Source: Gammaproteobacteria bacterium
Lineage (GTDB): Bacteria > Pseudomonadota > Gammaproteobacteria > Pseudomonadales > Pseudomonadaceae
Direction of reading: 5' to 3'
DNA length: 64,000 bases
Assembly (NCBI GenBank): GCA_018826895.1
Contig: JAHJYA010000104.1
Span: 46,336-110,335 of the forward strand
Notes under the pieces: model-generated
The model's input: the letters and a program-made list of their open reading frames with translations, nothing else
Told to the model about the DNA's origin: nothing
Databases searched by the model: none
Part shown: piece after piece, positions 8,968 to 18,276 of the stretch
How positions within the stretch are numbered: position 1 is the stretch's first letter
Layout of the letters: each line of letters starts with the position of its first letter
Translations under genes and position numbers: made by a program

Positions 8968-11900
8968 ATGGCTACTTTGATAGGTGTCGTCAGTCAGGTT
9001 GTCGGCGAAGTGTTCGCGGTAGCGAGCGACGGAACGCGGCGGACCCTGCTGGAAGGTGATCGTGTATTCGCAGGCGAGCAACTGGTCACAGGACCTTCGG
9101 GTGCCGTGGCCATCGCCCTGACCAACGGTCAGGAACTAACCCTGGGCCGCGACAGCAGCCTGCCCCTGGGCACGCAACAATTGGCGGCGGGCAATGAGTC
9201 CGCTGTTGCCCCCACCAGCGAGACACCTGCGCCCCCCAGTGAGGCGGAGCTGACCGATGTGCAACGGTTGCAGGCGGCTATCGAAGCTGGCCTCGACCCG
9301 ACACTGGAAGGTGAGGCCACCGCTGCCGGTCCTGGGGCCGGGAGCAGTGGTGGTGGGGCCGGTGGTGGTAACAGCTTTGTCCTGCTCGATGCGGTGGGTG
9401 GGGCGCTCGAGCCTGAAATCGGCTTTCCAACGGAGGGGTTGCTCGGGGCCCCCGAGTTCCCTGACGGCGAGATCGCTGCGCTGGACGATGAGGCCCCCGA
9501 CCTGCCGCCTGTGGTCGACAATGGGGTTGGTCTGGTAATCACCGGTCCTGGTGTCGTGGATGAGGCTGCACTCAATGGTGGGCCGGCAGGCGGTGGCCAG
9601 CCTGGCAGCAACCCTGAAAGCCCTGCAGAGTCGACCCAGGGTGCTCTGTCTATCGACGCGCCTGATGGGATTGGCCGCATTGAGGTACTGGACGCCAGTG
9701 GTGTCTGGGTCAATGTGCTGGGCGGCGGTGTGGTTCAGGGGGTGTACGGCACCCTTACCTTCGACGCGGACGGTAATTGGACTTACACCCTGGGCGATAA
9801 CAGTCTCGACCACAGCAACCCTAACGCTATTGGCGCCGATGATCAGTTGTTCGATCCGTTCAGCGTGCGCGTGTTCGACCTCGATAACGATGTTTCGCCG
9901 ACCGTGCCGTTGAACATTGCGATCAATGACGATGGTCCCAGTGTCGGTCAAACCACCGTGTCAGTAACCCTCGACGATGAAGGTCTGGTCGGTGGGATCA
10001 ACGGCGGACCAGATGATGCGCCCGGTTCCGCTACCAGCGTCAGTGGCAACCTGGCCTTCAATGCGGGTGCCGATGGGCTGAAGTCCATCGCCCTTAGCGG
10101 CCCGAATAACTTAGGCACGGAAGCGGTGAGCTCTGAATGGGATGCCGCCAGCAACACCCTGACCATCAGCTCCGGACGCGGCGCGCTGGTCAGCGTGGTG
10201 CTGACTGACCCGGCCAGTGGCGCCTACACGGTCAATTTGCTGCAACCGCTGCTGCACCCGGAGGCCGGTATCGAGGACGATATCGTCTTGAACATCGGTT
10301 ACACCGTAACCGACGGCGATGACGACACGGCTACGGGTTCATTGGCCGTGACCATCAACGACGACACGCCGACCATCCAGGCAGGCAGCCTTGGGAACAG
10401 TGCATCGGTGACCTTCGAGGGCAGTGACGCGGGCTACCTGAATAGCTACGGCTATTACACCAAGGCGGTCGATGGCTCACCGCAAAGTGGTCAGGTGATC
10501 TGGGCCAATGTCAAAGAGGTTGCGCCAGGCACGGACTTCGACCTGGAGGGACTGGATCCGGCGAATACCGGCTTTTTCATCATTCCCAATGGCGCTGCCA
10601 ACAGCGCCATTGCCGATGGTACGCCGCTAACCTTCCAACTGATTGAGGGCAAGTGGCAGGCATTCGCTGGCAGCACCCCGCTGATCGGTGCCGATGGCGC
10701 CAATGTGCTGTTCAGCGATGCCAACCTCAACCCCGGCGGCGCTCACTTGCAGGACACTGCCGATCTGGGTAACCAGAACTGGGAAGACAAGACCAGTACC
10801 TCTGACTGGGATTACAACGACGTCAATGTCAGCGTCACCTGGGGCGGGCAGTTACAGGTCGATGAGAGTGATTTCAGCCTGGATGCCAGTCGCGATTTCA
10901 GCGGTGTATTTACCGTTCAGGCCGGGGCGGACGGGCAGCGCAGCCTGACCTATGACCTGACCCTGGCTGCTGCTGACCCTGATACAGGGCTGCTCGACTC
11001 CGGGTTGGTGGACAGCCTGAGCGGCCAGCCGGTGTACCTGAGCCTGAACCCCGAGGGTGTGGCAGAAGGGCGTACCAGTGATGGACAGCTGGTGTTCTCG
11101 GTCAGCGTCAATGCCGCGGGTGTAGTGGTCCTCGATCAGGTGCGCGCGATCGTTCATCCGACCAGTGATCCTGACGAGCCTAAGTCGTTGCTTGCCGATG
11201 TGTTGGGTCTGCGCGCCACGGTGACCGATAACGACGGTGACACGGCCTCGACCAGCCTTGACCTCGGCCAGTTGATCAGCTTCAAGGATGATGGTCCCCT
11301 GGCGATTGATGACGTGGCCGCTCCCTTGAGCGAAGGTGGCGCCGTCACTGTCGCCAGCGGCAATGTACTGAGCAACGACCAGGCGGGCGCCGATGGCGGC
11401 AAGGCGTTCGTCACCTGGAACACTTCGGCCAATGGCGCAGCGATGACCGAGCTGGCCAAGTACGGTGCCTTGGTACTGGACCCGGCTACCGGACAGTACA
11501 GCTTCACCCTGAACAATGACGACCCTGACACTATCAGCCTGAGCGAAGGGCAAATCGTCAGCCAGCGTCTGCAATACACCATGCGCGATGCCGACGGGGA
11601 TATCTCCACGGCGTTTGTGACCTTCACCATTACCGGTAGCGACAACGGCGTCACTCTGGGCAACCTGAATGTAGAAGGGGGCGAGGTGCGTGTCGACGAG
11701 CAGCATCTGGCCAATGGTTCAGCGCCCGACAGCGCCGCGCTGACGCAAACCGGCAGCTTCAGTATCGAGGCGGCCGATGGCATCCAGTCCATCAGCATCG
11801 GCGGCAGCCCGGCATTCAGTTTCGCCCAGCTGCAAGCGGCCAGTGTCGACGCCCCGCTGCTGATCGACAGCCCGGCTGGGGTGTTGACGATCACCGGTTT

Positions 11901-14900
11901 CGTCGGTGACAGCAGTGGCGGCAGTGTGAACTACAGCTACAGCTTGCAAACCGACTCGCAGCACTCCACTGGCAACGGTGAAAACAGCCTGGCCGAGCAG
12001 TTCACCATCATCGTCACCGACCGGGATGGCGACAGTGCAACTGGGCAACTGGATGTGACCATCATCGATGATGTGCCCACCGCCAAGGACAACCTGGTTC
12101 AGATCACCGAAGCAGGCTTGGCCCCGGTCAATCTGACTCTGGTGCTCGACTCATCCGGCAGCATGCGTGACTTGGTCAAGGCTGACCTGGACGGTGACGG
12201 CACCCCGGAAACCGTTACCCGGCTGGATGTCGCCAAGGCAGCGTTGGTCAACCTGATCAACAGTTATGTGGCCCTGGGTGTGCCGTTGAACTTCAAGGTG
12301 ATCGATTTCGACTCGGTGACCAACCTGGCCTATGAGGGTACTGATCCGGTTGCGGCGCAAGCGGCGATCAATGGCATGAGCGAGGGCGGTAATACCCACT
12401 ACGACAAGGCCCTGAACCTGGCGCGTAGCGAACTGGAAGCAGACCTGGCCAACCCGGCACTCGATGGCTATGTAAACCGGGTGTACTTCCTCTCGGACGG
12501 CGAGCCCTATCCATCAGGCTACGAAGCCCCCGATGACTGGCAAGGCTTTGTCGACGCCAACGGTATTGATGTGATCACCGTCGGCATCCAGATTCCGCTG
12601 GGTGGGGAAGCCGAGCGGGAAATGGACAAAGTGGGCAATGCCGGCGATAGCGTAATCGTCGTACAGGACCCGGATGAGCTTTCGGCAATCCTGGTCGACA
12701 CTGTGCCGCAGACCCTGGAAGGCAATGTCATCGACGATGTGGGTACCGATGGCGTGGACGTTGCTGGGGCCGATGGCCCGGTCAGTGTGATCACGATCAG
12801 TTACACCAATGCCGCTGGCGAGGTGGTGAGCGTCACTGTTCCTGACGGTGGCAGCAGCGGCCCCCTGCAGACGCTGCTCGGCGGCACCCTGACGATCGCC
12901 AGTGACGGTAGTTACAGCTACAAGGCGCCGGCCAATGTCAGTGGCGATGTCGAGGATGTCTTCACCTACACCATCATCGACACCGATGGCGATACATCGA
13001 GTGCCACCCTGACCATCGGCATTGAGGACAGTGTGCCCGTAGCGCGTGACAACTACGCCAGCGTCAGTGAGAGCGGGCTGCCGCCGATCAGCCTGACCCT
13101 GGTGCTCGACTCATCCGGCAGCATGCGCGATCTGGTCAAGGCTGACCTGGACGGTGACGGTACCCTGGAAACGGTTACCCGGCTGGACGTCGCCAAGGCA
13201 GCGTTGGTCAACTTGATCAACAGCTATGTGGCCCTGGGTGTGCCGCTGAACTTCAAGGTGATCGATTTCGACTCGGTGACCAACCTGGCCTACGAGGGTT
13301 CTGATCCGGTTGCGGCGCAAGCGGCGATCAATGGTATGAGCGAAGGCGGTAATACCCACTACGACAAAGCTCTAGACCTGGCACGCAGCGAGCTGCAAGC
13401 AGACCTGGCTAACCCGGCACTCGATGGCTATGTCAACCGGGTGTACTTCCTCTCGGACGGCGAGCCCTATCCATCAGGCTACGAAGCCCCCGATGACTGG
13501 CAAGGTTTTGTCGATGCCAACGGCATTGATGTGATCACCGTCGGCATCCAGATTCCGCTGGGTGGGGAAGCCGAGCGGGAAATGGAAAAAGTAGGTAATG
13601 CCGGCGATAGCGTGATCGTCGTGCAGGACCCCAACGAGCTGGCCGCGACCCTGAGCGAAACCGTGCCCAGCACCCTGGCCGGCAACGTGATTCTCGACGA
13701 TGGCCCGCAAGGTGCCGACGTGCCGGGTAATGACGGCCCGGTGAGTGTCACCAGCGTGAGCTACACCAATGCGCTGGGCGAGCTGGTGACTGTGTCCATC
13801 ATTGCGGGAGGCAACAGTGGTCCCCTGACCACTGAGCTGGGTGGGACCCTGGTCATCTCCAGTGATGGCTCTTATACCTATGCCGCCCCGCGTGATGTCA
13901 GCACGGATGCCGAAGACAGCTTCAGCTACACCATCACCGATCGCGATGGCGACAGTTCGACGGCCAATCTGGTGATCAGCATCGAAGACCTGGGCCCGGT
14001 CGCCTACGACAACAAGGCCTATGTCGAGCAGTCCGGCAGCGTGACCGGCAACTTCGAGTTGGGCCTGGCGGGTTGGCAAACCCTGGGGCATGTGCAGGAT
14101 CAGGGTTATAACAACAACCTGCGTATCGACGGCCTGCGCTCGGCCTTGATACGCAGCGATGGCAGCGCCGCCGATGCAGATGTGCTCGAGCAGTTTCTCG
14201 GCCTGGGCGCCGGCAGCCTGACGGCGGCCCTGCGCGATTACGAGGGCAGTGCCAGTAAAAATCTGGCTATTGAAGGCGCAGCCCTGAAAACCACGGCGGC
14301 GCTCAAGGCGGGAGACGAGGTCAGCTTCCAGTGGAATTTCGTCACCGATGAACAGGCCAATGAGGATTACGACGACATTGGCGCCTTCTATATCAGCAAT
14401 GGGGTCGACTCGCAGCTGGTCGTTCTGCGCAGTGCCGACGATGCCCTCAGCAGCGGTAGTGGCACCGGGTTCAGTCGGCAAAGCGGAGTGAATACCTTCA
14501 GTTTCACCCTGCCCAGCAGTTGGGCAGCTAGCCTCTACACGATTGCCTTCGTGACCGTCGACGATTACGACGACAAGACCAAGAGTGGCCTGGTCATCGA
14601 CAACGTTGAGGTCAATGGCGCCACCTTGACCGAACTTAATCAGGTCGCGGGCAACCTGCTGCTTGACCCCAACAATGATGCCGGCAGCCTCGATCCACTG
14701 GGCGCGCGGGATAACCTGCACGATAACGCCACGCTGTATTCGATCAGCCATAACGGCTCGGATTACCTGTTGGGCAGCAATGGGGTCGAGTTCGCCACGG
14801 AGCTGGGTGGGGTCTTCAGCGTCAGCGCGGCTGGTGGCTACGTCTACACCGCTGCGGCCGGAGTCACGGGTGTTGAGCAGGAGCGCTTTACCTACACCCT

Positions 14901-15483
14901 GCGTGATCAGGATGGCGATCTGGACAGTGCGCAACTGACCATCAATATCGCCGAGGGGGTGGCCTCCGCGCCGCAGCTGCTCACCGGGACCAATAGCGCC
15001 AACACCTTGGTCGGCGCCGCCAACGATGACGTGCTTATTGGCTTGGGCGGCAACGACACCCTGCGCGGTCTGGCCGGCGATGACCTGTTGATCGGTGGTG
15101 CAGGCAACGATGACCTCTATGGCGGTGCTGGTGCCGATACCTTCCAGTGGCTGGCAGGGCACGGTGGGGTTGATCAGGTGTTCGATTTCAGCCTGGCTGA
15201 AGGCGACACCCTTGACTTGCGCGACCTGCTCTCGGGTGAGCGGGCCGATGCAGGCTCGCTGGATGACTACCTGTTCTTCCAGGTCACGGGGGGCAATACC
15301 CTGATTGGCGTGAGCCCGAGCGGTAGCGGGGCGCCCAGTCAGTCCATCGAACTGGTGGGCGTGGACCTGTCGCAGCACTACCTGGGCGTGGCCGGCAACG
15401 GGATTGTCTCAGCTGGCCAGGATACGGCGGGCATCATCAATGGCATGCTGGGTGACGGCGCGCTGCAGGTGGATACCGTGTAG
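8968..15483 (+). CDS. LapA-type retention-module RTX adhesin, 2171 aa, with two vWA domains
   Basis: N-terminal retention module MATLIGVVSQVVGEVFAVASDGTRRTLLEGDRVFAGEQLVTG; TAAG site; cadherin/VCBS-type repeats; vWA DSSGS (x2); RTX GGNDTLRGLAGDDLLIGGAGNDDLYGGAGADTF; type I secretion C-terminus. Confidence 0.92.
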   Translation: MATLIGVVSQVVGEVFAVASDGTRRTLLEGDRVFAGEQLVTGPSGAVAIALTNGQELTLGRDSSLPLGTQQLAAGNESAVAPTSETPAPPSEAELTDVQRLQAAIEAGLDPTLEGEATAAGPGAGSSGGGAGGGNSFVLLDAVGGALEPEIGFPTEGLLGAPEFPDGEIAALDDEAPDLPPVVDNGVGLVITGPGVVDEAALNGGPAGGGQPGSNPESPAESTQGALSIDAPDGIGRIEVLDASGVWVNVLGGGVVQGVYGTLTFDADGNWTYTLGDNSLDHSNPNAIGADDQLFDPFSVRVFDLDNDVSPTVPLNIAINDDGPSVGQTTVSVTLDDEGLVGGINGGPDDAPGSATSVSGNLAFNAGADGLKSIALSGPNNLGTEAVSSEWDAASNTLTISSGRGALVSVVLTDPASGAYTVNLLQPLLHPEAGIEDDIVLNIGYTVTDGDDDTATGSLAVTINDDTPTIQAGSLGNSASVTFEGSDAGYLNSYGYYTKAVDGSPQSGQVIWANVKEVAPGTDFDLEGLDPANTGFFIIPNGAANSAIADGTPLTFQLIEGKWQAFAGSTPLIGADGANVLFSDANLNPGGAHLQDTADLGNQNWEDKTSTSDWDYNDVNVSVTWGGQLQVDESDFSLDASRDFSGVFTVQAGADGQRSLTYDLTLAAADPDTGLLDSGLVDSLSGQPVYLSLNPEGVAEGRTSDGQLVFSVSVNAAGVVVLDQVRAIVHPTSDPDEPKSLLADVLGLRATVTDNDGDTASTSLDLGQLISFKDDGPLAIDDVAAPLSEGGAVTVASGNVLSNDQAGADGGKAFVTWNTSANGAAMTELAKYGALVLDPATGQYSFTLNNDDPDTISLSEGQIVSQRLQYTMRDADGDISTAFVTFTITGSDNGVTLGNLNVEGGEVRVDEQHLANGSAPDSAALTQTGSFSIEAADGIQSISIGGSPAFSFAQLQAASVDAPLLIDSPAGVLTITGFVGDSSGGSVNYSYSLQTDSQHSTGNGENSLAEQFTIIVTDRDGDSATGQLDVTIIDDVPTAKDNLVQITEAGLAPVNLTLVLDSSGSMRDLVKADLDGDGTPETVTRLDVAKAALVNLINSYVALGVPLNFKVIDFDSVTNLAYEGTDPVAAQAAINGMSEGGNTHYDKALNLARSELEADLANPALDGYVNRVYFLSDGEPYPSGYEAPDDWQGFVDANGIDVITVGIQIPLGGEAEREMDKVGNAGDSVIVVQDPDELSAILVDTVPQTLEGNVIDDVGTDGVDVAGADGPVSVITISYTNAAGEVVSVTVPDGGSSGPLQTLLGGTLTIASDGSYSYKAPANVSGDVEDVFTYTIIDTDGDTSSATLTIGIEDSVPVARDNYASVSESGLPPISLTLVLDSSGSMRDLVKADLDGDGTLETVTRLDVAKAALVNLINSYVALGVPLNFKVIDFDSVTNLAYEGSDPVAAQAAINGMSEGGNTHYDKALDLARSELQADLANPALDGYVNRVYFLSDGEPYPSGYEAPDDWQGFVDANGIDVITVGIQIPLGGEAEREMEKVGNAGDSVIVVQDPNELAATLSETVPSTLAGNVILDDGPQGADVPGNDGPVSVTSVSYTNALGELVTVSIIAGGNSGPLTTELGGTLVISSDGSYTYAAPRDVSTDAEDSFSYTITDRDGDSSTANLVISIEDLGPVAYDNKAYVEQSGSVTGNFELGLAGWQTLGHVQDQGYNNNLRIDGLRSALIRSDGSAADADVLEQFLGLGAGSLTAALRDYEGSASKNLAIEGAALKTTAALKAGDEVSFQWNFVTDEQANEDYDDIGAFYISNGVDSQLVVLRSADDALSSGSGTGFSRQSGVNTFSFTLPSSWAASLYTIAFVTVDDYDDKTKSGLVIDNVEVNGATLTELNQVAGNLLLDPNNDAGSLDPLGARDNLHDNATLYSISHNGSDYLLGSNGVEFATELGGVFSVSAAGGYVYTAAAGVTGVEQERFTYTLRDQDGDLDSAQLTINIAEGVASAPQLLTGTNSANTLVGAANDDVLIGLGGNDTLRGLAGDDLLIGGAGNDDLYGGAGADTFQWLAGHGGVDQVFDFSLAEGDTLDLRDLLSGERADAGSLDDYLFFQVTGGNTLIGVSPSGSGAPSQSIELVGVDLSQHYLGVAGNGIVSAGQDTAGIINGMLGDGALQVDTV
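12130..12702 (+). other. vWA domain 1 of the adhesin
   Basis: NLTLVLDSSGSMRDLV...VNRVYFLSDGEPYPSGYEAPDDW...DVITVGIQIPLGGEAEREM; MIDAS DxSxS. Confidence 0.85.
13090..13662 (+). other. vWA domain 2 of the adhesin, near-identical to domain 1 at 960-bp offset
   Basis: Same sequence as domain 1 with few substitutions; e.g. 13441-13500 is base-for-base identical to 12481-12540. Confidence 0.88.
14986..15147 (+). other. RTX nonapeptide calcium-binding repeats
   Basis: GTNSANTLVGAANDDVLIGLGGNDTLRGLAGDDLLIGGAGNDDLYGGAGADTF. Confidence 0.9.
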
Positions 15484-15511
15484 CTCGCCCTCTGGCTGCG
15501 CCTGTATGAAC

Positions 15512-15545
15512 AACGCCTGCCCGCTAAAACGGGCAGGCGTTTTAC
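15512..15545 (+). terminator. Rho-independent terminator downstream of the adhesin
   Basis: aacgcctgcccg ctaaaa cgggcaggcgtttta: perfect GC stem followed by T tract; may act in both directions. Confidence 0.88.
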
Positions 15546-15554
15546 TGTGAGCCG

Positions 15555-17498
15555 TCAGTCCAGGCTGGCTGTGGGTGCACCCACCAGCCGGCCCATGGCG
15601 CCGTCGATATGCAGGGTCTTGAGCACGGCCAGTTCGCCGTCGGTTTCCACCATCTCGGCGATCAGCGGCAGATCGATGCTGTTGGTCGCGCGGTAGATCG
15701 CCTCGATAAACAGGCGCTTGTCGCTCTCCTGGTCAATGGCGCGGATATAGGTGCCGTCGATCTTCAGGTAAGCCAGGCCCAGGTGCGTGAGGTTGCCGAT
15801 CAGGCTGAAGCGTCCACCGAAATGCTGCAGCCCCAGGTTCACGCCTACGCCGCGTATCGCCTGGCTAAGCGCCTGCAGTTCGGCTGCGGGCGGCAGGTAG
15901 CGCTCATCGATTTCCAGGGTCAGCAAGGCCGCCAGATCACGGTGTTGGCGCAGGCGTTCCAGAAGTATGCCGAGCTGTGGCTGGCGCAGGCTGGCGGCCG
16001 ACAGGCTGAGGGCCAGAGGCTGCCCATGGCGCGACAGGTGAGCGAGGCTGTGCTCGAGCATGGCCAGGTCGAAGCGTGCAGTCCAACCCAGGCGTTCGAT
16101 CCAGGGTAGGAATCGTCCTGCAACCATGGGTTCGCCGCTTGGGTCGAGCAGTCGTGCCAGCACCTTGTGGTGCAGCAGGCGGGCGCCGTCGGCGCAGGCC
16201 ACCACCGGCTGCAGATACAGCTGTACCTTGTTTTGGGTAAGGGCCTGGTCGATCCACTGGCGCCAGTCGTGGAGGTCGGGTAGAGCTGCGGCGCTATCGG
16301 TATCGTCCTGGCACGCCCAGGCGCTACTGCTGCCCTGAGCCTGTGCCAGGGCCTGGTCGGCGCGGGCGAGCACCTGCTGGCTGGCATCGCCGGGTTGGAA
16401 CGCGGTCAGGCCTATATAAGCGACCGGTTGGCAATCGCTGGCGCCGGTCTGGCGCAGGCTTTCCAGTCCTTCGTGCAGCTCGTGGGCAAGGGCATCGGTA
16501 TCGACGCGATCGAGGCCGGGGGCGATCAGGGTGAATTCGCCGCCGCGGCTGCGCGCAGCAAGCCAGCCACGGCGTTCCGGGCGGTCCAGGAGACGGGTGA
16601 GCAGTTCGCCAATTGCACCGATCAATGCATCGGCATGGGGGCCACCCAGGCGCTGGTTGAGCCCGGCCAGGTCGTTGACCCGCAGTAGCAATAGGTAACC
16701 GGTCGGATGATGTTCCGCCACACTCAGTTGCGTGGCCAGGCGGCTGTCGAACAGGCGGCGGTTGGCCAGGCCAGTGAGGCTGTCCTGGTAGGCCTGGGCA
16801 CGCAACTGTTCGCTGCGCGCCGCTTCTTCGTTAAACAGGGTGCGCAGCTTTTCGACCATCTGGTTCATGGCTGTGACGACGCGCTTGAGCTCCGGGGTGC
16901 GCGGTACGCGGGGCAGGCTCAGGAACTCACGGCGGCTGATTGCCTGGGCCTGCTGCACCATGCTGTCGAGCGGGCGCAGTTGGGTACGCAGCAACCAGCC
17001 ACCGAGCACGGCACTGACCAAGCCGCAGAGCAGCAGCCATGCCAGGCTGCCGAGGGCACTGTCCCATAATTTGGCCAGGGCGAACTGTGGGTGGCTGATC
17101 ACCTCGACGCGTGCCGCCTGCTCCCAGCCACGCATGATCAGCGCATCGCCACTCTGCGGCTGCAGGTCGACCAGCTCGGCGAACCACTGTGGTACCTGAT
17201 CGCTGTCGCGTTCGGCCTGGCGCTCGACGATTACCTCGTTACCCGGTATGCGCAGCACGCGAATACGGGCGAAGTAGCCGCTGTCGAAGATCGAGCTGAC
17301 CATCAGTTCGACCATGGCCGGGTCGTCGACATGTGGCGTCATCGACAGCCCGAGCGCCGTTGCGGCGTCCTGAGCGTGGGAGCGCAGTTGGCCGATCAAC
17401 TGACCACGCGAGCTTTCGACACCGACAATGAAACTGCCAGTGAAGGCCACCACAAGGAACAGACAGATGGCCAGAAACAGTTGCTTGAGTAGTGACAT
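15555..17498 (-). CDS. lapD: LapD-like inner-membrane c-di-GMP receptor (degenerate GGDEF/EAL)
   Basis: TM-periplasmic domain-TM-HAMP layout; RGGEF in place of GGDEF and KVLAR in place of EALLR; adjacent to LapG. Confidence 0.9.
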   Translation of the reverse strand: MSLLKQLFLAICLFLVVAFTGSFIVGVESSRGQLIGQLRSHAQDAATALGLSMTPHVDDPAMVELMVSSIFDSGYFARIRVLRIPGNEVIVERQAERDSDQVPQWFAELVDLQPQSGDALIMRGWEQAARVEVISHPQFALAKLWDSALGSLAWLLLCGLVSAVLGGWLLRTQLRPLDSMVQQAQAISRREFLSLPRVPRTPELKRVVTAMNQMVEKLRTLFNEEAARSEQLRAQAYQDSLTGLANRRLFDSRLATQLSVAEHHPTGYLLLLRVNDLAGLNQRLGGPHADALIGAIGELLTRLLDRPERRGWLAARSRGGEFTLIAPGLDRVDTDALAHELHEGLESLRQTGASDCQPVAYIGLTAFQPGDASQQVLARADQALAQAQGSSSAWACQDDTDSAAALPDLHDWRQWIDQALTQNKVQLYLQPVVACADGARLLHHKVLARLLDPSGEPMVAGRFLPWIERLGWTARFDLAMLEHSLAHLSRHGQPLALSLSAASLRQPQLGILLERLRQHRDLAALLTLEIDERYLPPAAELQALSQAIRGVGVNLGLQHFGGRFSLIGNLTHLGLAYLKIDGTYIRAIDQESDKRLFIEAIYRATNSIDLPLIAEMVETDGELAVLKTLHIDGAMGRLVGAPTASLD

Positions 17499-17507
17499 GA
17501 CGCTCTC

Positions 17508-18215
17508 CTAGCCCTCGCCGATGGCGAAGCCCTCTGCGCGCATTTTTTTCAGCAGATCCTGCCAGCGCGATAGTTTTTTGGTGTCGCCTTTTTTGTTGTT
17601 CGAGCCCGGTAGGTAAAGGCCCTCGGCATTGAAGGAGTAGACCGGCAGCAAGTCGTTGCGCTGGTTGGCTGGGCGAATAGGATTGATCAGATTGTCCAGC
17701 ACCAGGGGCATGGCAGTGGGCTCGGCGTAGTAGGTCAGGACCATGTGTGCCTGGTTCTGACGCAAGGCCTTGACATAGGTGATGCGCAGTTTCTCGCTGG
17801 GGATACCGAGGCGGCGCAGGGTGAAGTACTTGGCAATCGAATAGTCCTCACAGTCGGCTGCGCCCTTGACCAGAGCTTCGACCGGTGTGGCCCAGTAATC
17901 GTTCTCTTGCCAGATGGCGAGGTCATCGGCAAACACGAGCTGGCGGTTGAAGAACAGGTTGACGTTCTCCAGTTGCACAGCCTCCGGCTTATCGAGGTTG
18001 GCCTGGATCAAGGCATCCCAGGCCTGGATGCGCGTCTTGGCTGTGCCCAGTGAGCCATAGCGGGTTTCGGCGCTCTGCACAATCAGGGCAAAGTCCCAGT
18101 TGGCCAGTGTGCTGGCCAGCCCGAGGCCGACCAGGGCAAGGCTCAGCAAGGCAGTCTGCAGGCAGCGAGTGACGGATGCCCTGCGCGCACTGTGCCGCAT
18201 TGCCGATATCTCCAT
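17508..18215 (-). CDS. lapG: LapG-like calcium-dependent periplasmic transglutaminase-like cysteine protease
   Basis: GAADCEDYSIAKYFTLRRLGIPSEKLRITYVKALRQNQAHMVLTYY with Cys-His-Asp layout of the DUF920/LapG family. Confidence 0.9.
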   Translation of the reverse strand: MEISAMRHSARRASVTRCLQTALLSLALVGLGLASTLANWDFALIVQSAETRYGSLGTAKTRIQAWDALIQANLDKPEAVQLENVNLFFNRQLVFADDLAIWQENDYWATPVEALVKGAADCEDYSIAKYFTLRRLGIPSEKLRITYVKALRQNQAHMVLTYYAEPTAMPLVLDNLINPIRPANQRNDLLPVYSFNAEGLYLPGSNNKKGDTKKLSRWQDLLKKMRAEGFAIGEG

Positions 18216-18276
18216 AGGCTATTCGCGAAGTTTAGCGACTCGTTGCGCCAATGCTGAAGTTTTACATGCGCGGCGT

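Noticed and set aside
9136-9951. 271-aa minus-strand ORF in the adhesin N-terminus
   Set aside because: Antisense of the retention module and linker; no support for expression.
12130-13662. CRISPR-like or satellite repeat
   Set aside because: The 960-bp period is an in-frame protein-domain duplication, not short spaced repeats.
13474-15378. 634-aa minus-strand ORF antisense to the adhesin
   Set aside because: It mirrors the adhesin coding frame in high-GC DNA; the plus-strand frame has recognisable vWA and RTX domains and the antisense product has no recognisable motif.
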